From Plasmopara viticola (Eukaryota > Oomycota > Peronosporomycetes > Peronosporales > Peronosporaceae): a stretch of DNA of 64,000 nt. The notes under the pieces are model-generated. The model was not told the origin of the DNA, did not search any database, and saw only the letters and a program-made list of their open reading frames with translations. The translations under genes and the position numbers were made by a program. Where the stretch lies: positions 124,001-188,000 of the forward strand of contig MBPM02000104.1 of assembly GCA_001695595.3 (NCBI GenBank). Reading direction: 5' to 3'. How positions within the stretch are numbered: the first letter of the stretch is position 1; each line of letters starts with the position of its first letter. Below are positions 1-11,241 of this stretch, one piece after another.

Positions 1-80
1 TAAAGGTTTTTAACCAAGTTGCCTCTTGAGCTGCTTCTGTCAAAGCCATGTACTCTGCTTCTGTAGAAGAAAGTGCCACT
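1..80 (-). pseudogene. E2 RNase H fragment (left of E1)
   Basis: On the minus strand this short piece reads VALSSTEAEYMALTEAAQEA, the RNase H motif around a catalytic Glu of family II copia polyproteins. It continues, across the E1 insertion, the SWRSKKQRT sequence that ends at about 4705. The remaining C-terminus and the 3' LTR of E2 lie outside the window. Confidence 0.85.
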
Positions 81-358
81 TGTTGAAAGTGGCGACGGAG
101 TGAGGCTTGAAAAAAAAGGCGAGGCGAAGGGAGTTCTTGATCGATTGACCAAGAAGACACTTGAGCTGTAGATGGGAGATTCGAAAGTGATTGATTTATC
201 GGAGCTTATTCCTACTACCTGATTTATATGTGTATACATATAAATCATGTGGGTCTTCCAATCAACCTACTCGTCTAATCATATCTAAGGTAATTACCGT
301 AAAAACTATCCGTAAGAACTCACCCTTTAAGTTCGGATTGTACCGGTAACCCTTAATA
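81..358 (-). repeat. E1 3' LTR (278 bp)
   Basis: It matches 4422-4699 except for one base seen by eye (T versus G in CTCGTC[T/G]AATC). It holds a dyad at 220-247, arms TGATTTATATGT and ACATATAAATCA around GTAT, so a TATAAAT box reads on both strands; this is a plausible promoter core. Confidence 0.95.
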
Positions 359-365
359 CGCCCCC

Positions 366-3300
366 TCAACGCGAACTTCCATGAATGCCGAGAGCCGCCG
401 TTAAGTCCTTGTGGCGTGGCCCTGATAGTCCCTTGGTCATAATGTCCGCCAGCATGATCGTCGTCTCACAGTACTTGAGCTTGACTTCTCCGCGCTTGAC
501 CTCATCACGGATATGATGGTACTTTATGTCGATGTGTTTTGCGCGACCATGGTTCACCGGGTTCTTGGTCATCTTGATGCATGATTGATTGTCCTCGAGA
601 ATGACGAGTTCCGGTCCTGCATCGTTGGCCGTCATCATGATCTCGCATAGTAGACGATGAATCCACTTGCCTTCTTGGATGGCCAGACTCAGCGCGATGT
701 ATTCGGCTTCGCTCGTTGACAGCGACACACTTGCTTGTTTCTTGCTTCCCCAGCTGATGGGTGCACCAAGCACCATAAAAACGTAGCCCGACGTTGACTT
801 GCGATCCGCGTGGTCACCAGCCCAATCCGCGTCGGAGTAACCTCGGAAGTCGATTTCGCCGCTTGGTTGATAGCGTAGTCCGTGCGACTTGGTGCCTTGA
901 AGGTAGCGAGAAATACGCTTGACGGCAGTCCAATGTTCTTGTTGCGGGTTTCCATGAACCGCGACACATAGCCCACGGCGTATGCAATATCCGGGCGCGT
1001 CGCTGTCATCAAGTGCATCAAAGCACCCACTGCTTCTCGAAACGGAGCATCCACCTTGGCTGCACTCTTGCTTGGCAATAGTTGAGTGCTCAAGTCGACC
1101 GGGCTGACAGTGGCCTTACAGTCATTCATCCCAAAACGCTTGAGAATGTCATTGATGTAGCGTCGCTGGCACATGATAACACCGCCGTTGGGTTCATCCA
1201 CCAACTCGATGCCCAGCACAAATGTGCACTTGCCACTGTCCGTCATCTCGAAACGCGTCTTGAGGTCGCACTTCGTCTGCTCGATCATGTCTCGTGAGCT
1301 GCCTGTGACCAAAACATCGTCCACGTAGATCAGGACCAGCACGCAGTGACCGTTCACCAACTTGATGTACAGACATGAGTCGAAGTCCGAAACTTGGAAG
1401 CCAATCGAGCACACGAATTTGTCGAAAGTCTCATTCCAGACGCGCGAGGCTTGCTTGAGACCGTAGATCGCTTTCACCAGTTCAAGGCAGTTGAAGTCGC
1501 CATCCATTTCGACACCTTCAGGGATGACGCAGAACACTTTCTCCTTCATCACACCGTACAGGAACGCTGTCACAACATCGAGTTGGTCCAAAGGCCAGTC
1601 GAAGTGCTTGGTGACTGCGACAATCATTCGTAGAGTCGCGTACTTGACGACCGGTGAGAACGTCTCCATGTAGTCGATCCCGTATTTCTGCTTGAATCCT
1701 TTTGCAACGAGGCGCGCCTTGAATTTCTCGATCGAGCCATCCGCCTTTCGCTTGATCTTGAATACCCATTTGGTATCAATGGCGCGTTGGTTGGTCGGCA
1801 ACTTGGCAGCACGAAAGACTCCGCGAAGACGCATCGACTCCAGCTCGGCTTGAATGGCCTTGTGCCAGTGCACTTGGTCTGGTCCATTGACTGCATCTCG
1901 AAAAGTTGCAGGCTCAGCCAGATCGCATGCTTCGACCGCGTTGGCACTGGCTCGCCAAAATGTTGGCGGCGTAGAATCATCATCTTGATCACTAGTCCCT
2001 TTTTCTTCCTCGTCAATCAGTACGTCCAGCGTCCTTGATCGACCTTTTCGGTGGTGGTCGTGTTCATTGTCCGGCGCACTTAATTCTTCCAGTCCTCTTT
2101 GACGATGACCCGAGCGTACGACATTCGTGTCCTGTCGTGATTTACGCTTGCCAGTCTGCTTGTAGTTGACTTGTCGCACGCTGTCCTCGTTTATCTCAAG
2201 CAAATCGAGGTCCAGCACCGCATCCTTCAGGTCTTCATGTGGTGAGTCCGCCGAAAGTCCAAAGCTTGATTCATCAAAGTTGACGTCCCGACTGATGACT
2301 ATTTGTCCGGCCTCGATGTCGAATACTCGATACGCTTTGGAGACTTCTTCGTACCCCATGAACAGTCCGACACGGGCCTTGGGGTCCCACTTGAGGCGCT
2401 TTTCGCTTGGGGTCAGGATGTGTGCTCGACACCCAAAAACGCGCATGTGTTTGACGCTTGGCTTGGAATTGTGCACGATTTCGTACGGTGTCATGTGGGG
2501 AATCTTGGGCGATAATAGTCGGTTCTTCACGTAGATCGCCGTCATTGCTGCTTCGGCCCAGAAACACTTGTCCAGTTTTGCATGATGCAGCAGACTCCGG
2601 CCGATGGTGACAATTGTTCTGATGGCCCGCTCTGCCGTCCCGTTGGTCTGATGCGCATACGGAACGGTGACCTGTTGCTCGATGCCTTCATCTTCGTAGA
2701 ACATCTTGAGAGAGTTGGCAGCGAATTCTCGAGCTCCATCGTGGCGAACAAACTTGACCTTCTTCTCGAAATGGTGCTGAATTTTGACGATGAAGTTCCG
2801 GATGCAGTCTTCACTCTCGGACTTGGATCGCAAACAGAATCCCTTCATGCAGCCACTTGCTTCGTCCACGATCAATAGCAAATATCTGCTGCCACCAATC
2901 GACGCTTGTTCCATGGGGCCACAGATGTCAAAGTGAAGAAGCTCGAAGGTGTCGTAACAGCGCTTGTCACGGTTGCTTGGGAATGGTTTTTGGACCATCT
3001 TTCCTTGCTGACAGCCGAGACACACGCTTGATCCACTTGACTTCGCAGGCATGGTCGCATCCTTGATCATGCCACTTGTGATCATTTTTTGAAGAACATC
3101 TAGTGGCGCATGACCCATGCGTGCATGTAGATCAGCAGATCTGGAGCTCGTCACCATGTTTGCAGATCTTTGCGGTGTCCGAAGCCAGTATAGTCCATCA
3201 GCGAGGTCCGCCGTTGCCACTACTTGAGTCGAGTTCTTGCATGCTACATGCATTTTGGAACCGTCGAACACCACTCGAAACTTGCCGGTCTTGTTTATCT

Positions 3301-4417
3301 GCGGCACCGACAGCAGATTCTTGTTCATGTTCGGCACGAACAACGCATTCTTGATCTCGATGTCTTGTTCATCGCCATTGGGTAGAACCACCCGTTCGAT
3401 GATGGTTCCTACACCCTTGATTGCAGCTTTCCTGCCATCAGCCACCGAAAGTTCGCCTCCATCTTGTTCGTTGAGGCTTGTAAACTTAGCCTTGTCGTTG
3501 CAGAGGTGGTGCGTTGCGCCGCTGTCGACCGCCCACATCCCTGGCATACTCTTGCCCGTTGATAGTCCACATTCAAGCGAAACTGCGAAGGCGACTCGAT
3601 CATGGTATTCGTAGTCGTCGTCGTTGCGCCATTGGACATTGTTGGCCCCGCGTCCACGACCATTGCCGCCGCGTCTTAGCCCTTTGTTTTCAGCTTTCTG
3701 CCTGGTCCAGCACCGATCCACCGAGTGCCCCAGTCTTCCGCAATACGTGCATTGGTGCGGCTCACGTTCGGCACTGAACGCTTTCGCAGCGTCTTCAGTC
3801 TTCACCACCGTAGCCTTCGCACCTTGCCTCTTGATATGCTCGTTCGTCAGTACTCTCACGACGTCCCGCGATCGAAGCTCGTTGCTGCTCATCTCCAAGT
3901 TGAGAACGACGTTCTCGAAGCTCTTGGGCAGACTGCGCAGCAAACAGATCGCAACGTTCTCGTCCTCCATCTTGGCGCCGATGCTGCTTAGCTTGGCCGC
4001 GATGTTGAGGACCTCATTGCAATGATGCAACACATTGCCGCCTTCCGCCATCTCCATGCTGAACAGCTGGCGCTTCAAGTAGATACGCCCAGCCTTTTGC
4101 GACCCGCCGTAGAGTGTCTTGATGCGTGTCCACGCCACCCATGCTTCCTCACAGTCATCAACCACATGATGGTAGTCCGCGTCCATATGCAGGAGCAAAA
4201 GACCGAAAGCGACGTTGCTCGACTTGACCTAGTCGTCCGAAGCGCGAGGATCCGTAAACGTCGGTGTCACCTCACGGTTCACGACATGCCAGACTGACTT
4301 GGTCAGGAATACGCCACGCATGTAGCGGTTCCAAGTCGCGTAGTTGTCTCCATTGAATTTGTCAATGGAGATCTTGGCCGTGGAATCTTGCGAAGAGGAC
4401 ATGGCGCTTGGGCTCAT
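366..4417 (-). pseudogene. E1 gag-pol polyprotein (family I), one nonsense and one frameshift
   Basis: The polyprotein would supply gag, aspartic protease, integrase, RT and RNase H for a copia element. The ATG (4415-4417) lies inside the primer binding site. Gag opens [15 protein letters not shown]; a TAG at 4229-4231 replaces the Tyr of the usual DEYVK. Downstream, one open frame from about 4198 to 950 carries the knuckle [14 protein letters not shown], protease VDSGATHH, the integrase zinc-binding (HHCC) and DDE residues, RT with [11 protein letters not shown] and YVDDVLVTG, then a frameshift at about 940-955 just after RFMET. RNase H continues in another frame ([28 protein letters not shown]) to the stop at 366-368, which touches the polypurine tract. 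Non-autonomous as it stands. Confidence 0.93.
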
Positions 4418-4421
4418 AACC

Positions 4422-4699
4422 TGTTGAAAGTGGCGACGGAGTGAGGCTTGAAAAAAAAGGCGAGGCGAAGGGAGTTCTTGATCGATTGACCAAGAAGACA
4501 CTTGAGCTGTAGATGGGAGATTCGAAAGTGATTGATTTATCGGAGCTTATTCCTACTACCTGATTTATATGTGTATACATATAAATCATGTGGGTCTTCC
4601 AATCAACCTACTCGTCGAATCATATCTAAGGTAATTACCGTAAAAACTATCCGTAAGAACTCACCCTTTAAGTTCGGATTGTACCGGTAACCCTTAATA
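4422..4699 (-). repeat. E1 5' LTR (278 bp)
   Basis: Mate of 81-358, directly abutting the primer binding site on one side and the CCACT duplication on the other. The TATA-bearing dyad is at 4561-4588. Confidence 0.95.
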
Positions 4700-6333
4700 C
4701 CACTGTCCGTTGTTTCTTGCTTCTCCAGCTGATGCAACCTCCATTCATCATGAACGCATAACCGCTTGTGCTTCTTCGGGTTTCCAGATCGCCTGCCCAA
4801 TCTGCATCGGAATAGCCTCGAAGTCCTTCTTGGTCTTGAGTTTGAAATGTAATGCCGTGCGTCTTTGTTCCTTGAATGTATCGGAAGACCCTTTTGAGTG
4901 CCTGCCAGTGAGTTGGACATGGGTCCGAGGCAAATTGGCTGAGTACTCCCACTGAGGCTGCTAGGTCCGGCCGAGTCCCGACCATCAAGTACATGAGGCA
5001 ACCAACGGCATTTCGATAAGGGACTTTTGCCATCGTCTCTTCATGAAAACACCCCCCTTCGCACATGGCCTTGGTCAACTTGAGTCCCGGATCTTGCGGT
5101 GTCCTGACGGGATTGCTGTTTCCATTCCAAACTTTTTCAAGATGTCACTCGCGAATTTTGTCTGGCGAATGGACACGTTACCACTCAAAGTTTCTTGATG
5201 AATCTCCATGCCCAAAACGAACTTGAGTCGACCAAGATCCGTCATTTCAAATCGCTCGCTGAGTGCTTTCTTAGTCCTCTTCAGCAGCAAGTCGTTGTTG
5301 CACGCAAGCACCAGGTCATCAACGTAAAGTGCCACGAGGATCAATTTTTCGTCATTGCGCTTGACGTAGATGCAATGGTCGGCATCACACTTCGTAAACT
5401 TCATTTCCAGCATGAACGCGTCAATTGTCTGGTTCCACATCCGTGGCGACTGCTTCAAACCATAAAGGGAGCGCTTTAGCTGACAGACGTAGTTTGGGTA
5501 TACGTCGTTGACATACCATCTGGTTGCGCCATGTAAATGTCCTCGTCCAAAGTGCCATTGAGAAAGGCTGTCTTGACGTCCATCTGATGCAGCATCAAAT
5601 TGTGCTTGGCCGACAGACTTAGTAGAATCCTGATCGAAGTAAACTTGGCCACTGGAGCGAAAGTCTCTTCGTAGTCGACTCCATGCTTCTGAGAAAAGCC
5701 TTTGGCCACGAGTCGTGCTTTGAACCGCTCGATCTTTCCGGCTTAATTCTCTTTGATCCGAAAGACCCATCTAATGCCGATAGCCTGGCGACCTTTCGGC
5801 AAAGGTACTAAGTCCCAGGTCTTGTTCTTGCGAAGTGAGCTCACTTCGGCATCACACGCCTCTTTCCATTCGGCCGCGTTGCTGGATTCCATTGCCGACT
5901 TGAAAGTTGTCGGCATTTCTCCCACTGAATCCACAACAAAGGCCGCTTCGAAATCTTGGGCCGTTGCAGACATTTCCTCCAGCGATTGATAGCGAGTTGA
6001 CCTCTTTGCTGTTGGAATATCCGCTGCTTTTACAAGCGATTGGTTACGCTGGTGTCGTTTGCTGCCAGGCTCAAAATCCAAGTCCACAATAGGCTGAGTG
6101 CCCGCGTGCTGCTTCTTTTCAGGCTCCATGTCCTGATCTTGCATAGCGTTTTCATTTTCTGAGCGGTCAAAGTTAGATGTTTCGTTCTCGTCAAATACAG
6201 CTTCTGATGACTCGGTACTTGGTATCTTGTCGTCAAAAGTATCTTCCATGAAATTTGCGTCCCGACTCAATAGAACGCGACCGCAACAGATTTCTTTAAA
6301 TCTGTACGCCTTTTCATGTTCTGAATAGCCAAG
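4700..6333 (-). pseudogene. E2 linker, RT and RNase H region
   Basis: This is the middle of the E2 pol. Reading leftwards it holds the end of integrase and acidic linker (about 6330-5950), then RT with [45 protein letters not shown] and LYVDDLVLA, then RNase H start [10 protein letters not shown]. Lesions: a TAA replaces Gln in the RIKENQ motif at about 5743, a small deletion near 5515 shifts frame at PDGYVNDV, and a one-base deletion near 5110 shifts frame at KFGMETSNPV. Sister copy E13 (36011-38912) lacks the first two, so they arose in E2. Confidence 0.9.
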
Positions 6334-6695
6334 TGTTAGATTGGTGAGCGGAGCGAAGGCGAAGAGTTTGAGGCGTGTGGTGAAGAGTCTGCGCGAGGGA
6401 GAACCGAGCGAAGACACTTGTGAGGAAGAAAGAAGATTTCAAAGTGAGTGTATTCATTTGGTCCTTAGTTCACAACTCTTTGCTACATCTAAGCCATTCA
6501 TTTATCTAAGCCAATCAGAGGCACTTACCATCCGGGCGCAATCATCTTCCCATCCGGGCGCAATCATCTTGAGTGCGCCTTTCCGTGCGTCTTTCTATGA
6601 CGCCATCGTTGTTTGTTTGAACCGTCGGACAGCCGCTCGTATTGGACAGCCTTGGAAACCGGAATAAAACTGAGGGAAACCGGCTACCTTCAATA
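6334..6695 (-). repeat. E3 3' LTR (362 bp, A-type)
   Basis: A-type LTR, also carried by E12 and, in a variant form, by E4 and E6. It contains two tandem copies of a unit containing CCGGGCGCAATCATCTT (about 6533-6572), a unit also found in family II LTRs. Element termini are TATTG...CAACA. A 108-codon chance frame inside it is not a gene. Confidence 0.95.
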
Positions 6696-7913
6696 CTCCC
6701 CCTCAATACGAGCACGCGTGAATTCCGAGAGCCCTCATTAGGTCGGCATGACGTGGTCCTGGAAGTGCCTTCGTCATGATGTCTGCCAGCATTGCCGAGG
6801 TCTCGCAATCTTCAAGCTTGACTTCACCGCGTTTGACTTCGTCACGGATGTGATGATACTTGATATCAATGTGCTTGGCTCGACCATGGTTGACCGGGTT
6901 CTTCGTCATCTTGATACATGATTGATTATCTTCAAATATCTTCAGCTCCGGTTTATCTTTACCAGCTGCTCCCAAAATTTCACATAGAAGACGATGTACC
7001 CACTTGCCTTCTTGTATTGCCAGGCTGAGTGCAATGTATTCAGCTTCGCTGGTCGACAGTGAAACGCTTGATTGTTTCTTGCTTCCCCAACTCACAGGTG
7101 CTCCCATCAACATAAATGCATAGCCAGAGGTTGACTTGCGGTCCGCATGATCGCCAGCCCAATCTGCATCCGAGTATCCCCGGAAATCCACATGATCACT
7201 AGCCTTAAAAGTGATGCCGTGTGACTTGCTTCCTTGGAGGTAGCGAAGAACTCTCTTTATCGCAACCCAGTGTTCAGCTTGCGGGTTCTCCATAAAACGT
7301 GATACATATCCAACAGCAAAGGCAATGTCTGGACGTGTTGCAGTTATCAGATGCATCAAGGCACCCACAGCTTCGCGAAATGGGACGTCAGCCTTTGTTG
7401 TTGCAGCACTTGGCACGAGTCGTAAGCTTAAGTCGGTCGGACTTAATACTGGCTTGCAACCACTCATGCCAAATCGCTTGAGAATGTCGTCGACATAGCG
7501 TCTCTGGCAAAGTGTGATGCTGCCGTCAGCGTTATCCACAAGCTCAATGCCCAAAACAAAAGCACATTTCCCACTGTCCGTCATTTCAAAGCGTGACTTG
7601 AGACTGCTTTTAGTTTCCGCGATGAGCTTGGCCGAGCTGCCAGTGATGAGTACATCATCTACATACACCAGTAGCAATATGCAATGGCCGTCGACATTCT
7701 TGATATAGAGGCATGGGTCGAAAGCAGAAACACAGAAACCAATGGAGCACACAAACTCATCAAAGGTCTCGTTCCAAACTCGGAATGCTTGTTTTAGGCC
7801 GTAAATTGCTTTCAACAGTTCCAAGCAATCGAAATTACCTTCGATTTCCACTCCCTCTGGTACCACACAGTAAACGACTTCTTTCATTACACCGTAGAGA
7901 AATGCCCTAACAA

Positions 7914-7994
7914 TGTGTCACAGCTCTTTACATAAGAAATAGGCATACCGAAGAGACATTTTGTGTCGACACAATCGTGCATCAACGCATGCAC
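7914..7994 (-). other. 81-bp insertion of unknown origin inside E3 RT
   Basis: The sister sequence at 34420-34445 reads straight through this point, so the 81 bp are extra. They bring in a stop. They contain the palindrome TGTGTCGACACA and a small GTGCAT/ATGCAC dyad. No LTR, target duplication or similarity to the rest of the window is visible. Captured filler DNA during break repair or reverse transcription is plausible. Confidence 0.7.
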
Positions 7995-8885
7995 CATCAA
8001 GCTGGTCAAGGGGCCATCCAAGATACTTTGTCAAGCTGATCACCATGCGCAGTGTGACGTACTTGACCACAGGCGAAAACGTTTCCGTGTAGTCAATGCC
8101 GTATTGCTGTTTAAATCCTTTTGCGACGAGACGCGCCTTGTATTTTTCAATTGATCCGTCGGCTTTGCGCTTGATCTTGAAAACCCACTTCGTTCCAATA
8201 GCATGTTGTCCTGCTGGGAGTTTGGCCGCTCGAAACACGTTGCGAATTCGCATAGAATCCAATTCTGCACGCACTGCTTTTCGCCAATGTACTTGATCTG
8301 GTCCGCTAACGGCATCTTGATAACTCGATGGTTCAGAAAGGTCGATAGCTTCGACTGCATTAGCGCTTGCATGCCAAAAATCGCGTGGCACCGAGTGATC
8401 ATTTGTCTCGCTCTTTTCGTCTTCATTTTCCTGATTACTGGTCATGCGCTCGACCGATCTGCGTTTGGCTCGTCGCTCGTCAAGACTTTCAGGCGCACTT
8501 GATTCCTCGAGTCCATTCTCGTGATACTCGTAGCGTGGGAGAGCTGAATCATTGTTCGCGTCATATGCGCCTGATCGGTTCTTGCGCTTTCCGGACGACT
8601 TGAAATTCATCCGGTACACTGGATAACTGTCATCGATGGTGAGCGGATCAAGATTGAGGTCATCGTCATCACTGTCAGGAGCTGGTGGCCCTGTAGATGC
8701 AAGACCAAGCCTTGATTCATCAAAGTTGACGTCACGACCAACAATCATTTGTCCTGCCTCGATGTCAAAAATTCGATAGGCCTTTGATGACTCTTGATAG
8801 CCCATAAAAATGCCGGCGCGAGCTTTTGGATCCCACTTGAGTCGCTTTTCTTTTGGTGTCAGTGTAAATGTTCGGCAGTCGAATA

Positions 8886-8950
8886 TTGAGATTGTGTACA
8901 AGTCCAAGCCAAGTGCTTTACACTTGGCTTGGACTTGTACACAATCTCAA
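8886..8950. repeat. Perfect 30-bp inverted repeat with 5-bp loop (fold-back)
   Basis: Arms 8886-8915 and 8921-8950 are perfect reverse complements around CTTTA. The right arm is the normal coding sequence for FEIVYKSKPSVK; the left arm is its inverted copy and replaces the codons for MRVFG. A template switch or hairpin synthesis on the nascent strand explains this best. Confidence 0.93.
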
Positions 8951-10879
8951 ACGGGGTCTTGCTTGCAATCTTGGGTGAAGGCAGTCGATTCTTGATATAA
9001 ATTGCCGTCATTGCCGCTTCACCCCAAAAGCGCTTGTCAAGATTTGCATAGTGCAGTAAAGCGCGGCCAATCGTAACAATAGTTCTGATGGCCCGCTCAG
9101 CTGTCCCATTTGTTTGATGCGCGTATGGAACCGTGACCTGCTGCTCAATACCTTGATCGCCATAGAAGATCTTGAGCGAATTTGTTGCGAATTCTCGCGC
9201 TCCATCATGTCTCACAAACTTGACTTGCTTGCCGAATTGCGTTTAAACCTTGACAATGTAGCTTGTGAGACATTCTTCGGATTCAGATTTGGCTCTTAAG
9301 CAAAAGCCCTTCATGCATCCGCTGGCCTCGTCTACAATGAGGAGCAAGTACCTGCTTCCACCCAAAGAGTCTTGTTCCATGGGACCGCATATGTCGAAGT
9401 GAAGGAGCTCAAATGTATCATATGGACGCTTGTCTTGGGAGCTAGGAAATGGTCTTTGAACCATTTTTCCTAACTGACACCCTCGACACATGCCTTGATC
9501 GCTTGAACCTAGTGGCACGTTTGCGTCCTTGATCATTCCACCATTGACCATCTTGCGAAGCACGTCGATTGGAGCGTGACCCATTCTTGCATGCAGATTG
9601 ATGTTTTGTCCCCGCACCGCCGAATTTGCTGAATATTGGGAAGTACGAAGCCAGTAAAGACCGTCCACAAGGTCTGCTGTAGCCACAACTTGATTCGAGA
9701 CTTTGCGCGTAATATCCATGCGTGGACCATCATATACCACTTGAAACTTGCCACTCTTGTTGATCTGTGGCACCGAAAGCAAATTCTTGTTCATTGCTGG
9801 CACGAACAATACGTTCTTGAATTCAATGTCGGATTCTATACCATCGGGCAAAAGCACGCGCTCAATGATTGTCCCGACACCTTCAATTGCAGTCTTGTTT
9901 CCGTCAGCGACCGAGAGTTCGCCAAAATTGTTTTTATCGAGTCTTGAAAATTTGTTCTTGTTGTTGCATATGTGATGCGTTGCGCCACTGTCGATCGCCC
10001 ACATTCCAGGCATACTTTTTGTTGTTGAAAGTCCACACTCCAGTGAGACCGCAAACGCAACACGGTCGTAGTCGTATTGATCGCTTGGTCGATAGTGAAC
10101 ATTGTTTGCTCCGCGTCCACGAGCTTGGCCGCCGCGTCGAGCATTCCGATTCTCATCCTTCTGCTTGGTCCAGCACCGCTCCGCCGAGTGCCCCAATTTT
10201 CCGCAGTATGCGCACTGGCGATATTCTCGCTCTGCGCTGAACGCCTTTGCCACTTCCTCAGTCTTAACTGTCGTAGTTCTCGACCCTTGTCGCTTAATGT
10301 GCTCATTCGTCAGCACCTTAACCACATCCTGAGTCCTCAACTCCGCATTGCTGATCTCCAAGTTGAGCACGACATTCTCGTAGCTCTTGGGCAGACTACG
10401 CAAAAGGCAGATTGCAACGTCTTCGTCCTCCATTTTCGCGCCGATACTGGAAAGCTTTGCGCTGATATTGAGGACTTCATTGCAGTGATGCAAGACATTA
10501 CCACCTTCGGCCATCCATGCTAAAGAGTTGTCGCTTCAAGTAGATGCGACCAGCCTTTTGCGATCCGCCGTACAGCGTCTTAATACGCGCCCACGCAACC
10601 CACGCTTCCTCGCAGTCATCAACAATATGGTGATAGTCCGCATCCATATGGAGCAGCATCAATCCAAAAGCAATGTTGCTTGTCCTGACATATTCGTCCG
10701 AGGCACGAGGGTCAACAAACGTCGGAGTCACCTCGCGGTTGACAACATGCCACACGGCCTTGGTAAGAAACACGCCACGCATGTAGCGGTTCCACGTTGC
10801 ATAGTTGTCGCCGTTGAACTTGTCGATGGCGACCTTGGCCGAGACGTCATGCACCGAGGTCATGGTTGGGCTCATAGCC

Positions 10880-11241
10880 TGTTAGATTGGTGAGCGGAGC
10901 GAAGGCGAAGAGTTTGAGGCGTGTGGTGAAGAGTCTGCGCGAGGGAGAACCGAGCGAAGACACTTGTGAGGAAGAAAGAAGATTTCAAAGTGAGTGTATT
11001 CATTTGGTCCTTAGTTCACAACTCTTTGCTACATCTAAGCCATTCATTTATCTAAGCCAATCAGAGGCACTTACCATCCGGGCGCAATCATCTTCCCATC
11101 CGGGCGCAATCATCTTGAGTGCGCCTTTCCGTGCGTCTTTCTATGACGCCATCGTTGTTTGTTTGAACCGTCGGACAGCCGCTCGTATTGGACAGCCTTG
11201 GAAACCGGAATAAAACTGAGGGAAACCGGCTACCTTCAATA
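10880..11241 (-). repeat. E3 5' LTR (362 bp, A-type)
   Basis: Mate of 6334-6695, apparently identical over its whole length. It abuts the CCAAG duplication, after which E2 integrase sequence resumes. Confidence 0.95.

Larger units (their letters stand above)
81..4699 (-). mobile_element. E1: complete family I copia element inserted in E2
   Basis: Two 278-bp LTRs (81-358 and 4422-4699) that differ by about one base flank a 4.06-kb internal region. The target duplication CCACT is perfect at 76-80 and 4700-4704. The primer binding site is 4410-4421 and the polypurine tract is 359-365. In element orientation the LTR starts TATTAAG and ends CAACA, so the termini are TA...CA rather than TG...CA. 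Near-identical LTRs mark it as a recent insertion, although its polyprotein carries one nonsense codon and one frameshift. Confidence 0.96.
6703..10875 (-). pseudogene. E3 gag-pol polyprotein (family I), several lesions
   Basis: The ATG is 10873-10875, inside the primer binding site. Gag reads normally to the FSME motif, where a two-base deletion near 10515 shifts frame. The next open stretch holds the knuckle [14 protein letters not shown], protease IDSGATHH and the integrase zinc-binding region, ending at TAA 9243-9245 in place of Gln. Integrase DDE residues follow (HDGAREF, GTAERA). A fold-back at 8886-8950 destroys the conserved VKHMRVFGC motif, and an 81-bp insertion with a stop at 7914-7994 interrupts RT just after PLDQLD. 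RT (YVDDVLITG) and RNase H are open from 7887 to the stop at 6703-6705. E12 is a near-identical sister over the RT/RNase H part and lacks the 81-bp insertion. Confidence 0.93.
6334..11241 (-). mobile_element. E3: complete family I element with identical LTRs but many lesions
   Basis: LTRs 6334-6695 and 10880-11241 are both 362 bp and appear identical by eye. The target duplication CCAAG is perfect at 6329-6333 and 11242-11246, within the integrase C-terminus of E2. The primer binding site (10868-10879) has one change, GGCTATGAGCCC. The polypurine tract is 6696-6702. The internal region contains a two-base deletion, a nonsense codon, a 30-bp fold-back and an 81-bp insertion, which is surprising for an insertion this young. 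Confidence 0.96.

Noticed and set aside
4229..4231. Programmed readthrough at the E1 gag stop
   Set aside because: The TAG is private to E1, while all relatives have a sense codon there; simple mutation is more likely.
6531..6575. Short repeated CCGGGCGCAATCATCTT units considered as a CRISPR-like or satellite array
   Set aside because: Only one or two units per LTR, always at the same LTR position; no spacer series.
6341..6667. 108-codon frame inside A-type LTRs (also 10887-11213) and a 71-codon frame inside C-type LTRs
   Set aside because: Identical only because the LTRs are identical copies; translation is low-complexity and crosses expected promoter sequence.
8886..8950. The fold-back as a small MITE or terminator hairpin
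   Set aside because: One arm is native integrase coding sequence and there is no target duplication; a local inverted copy fits better.
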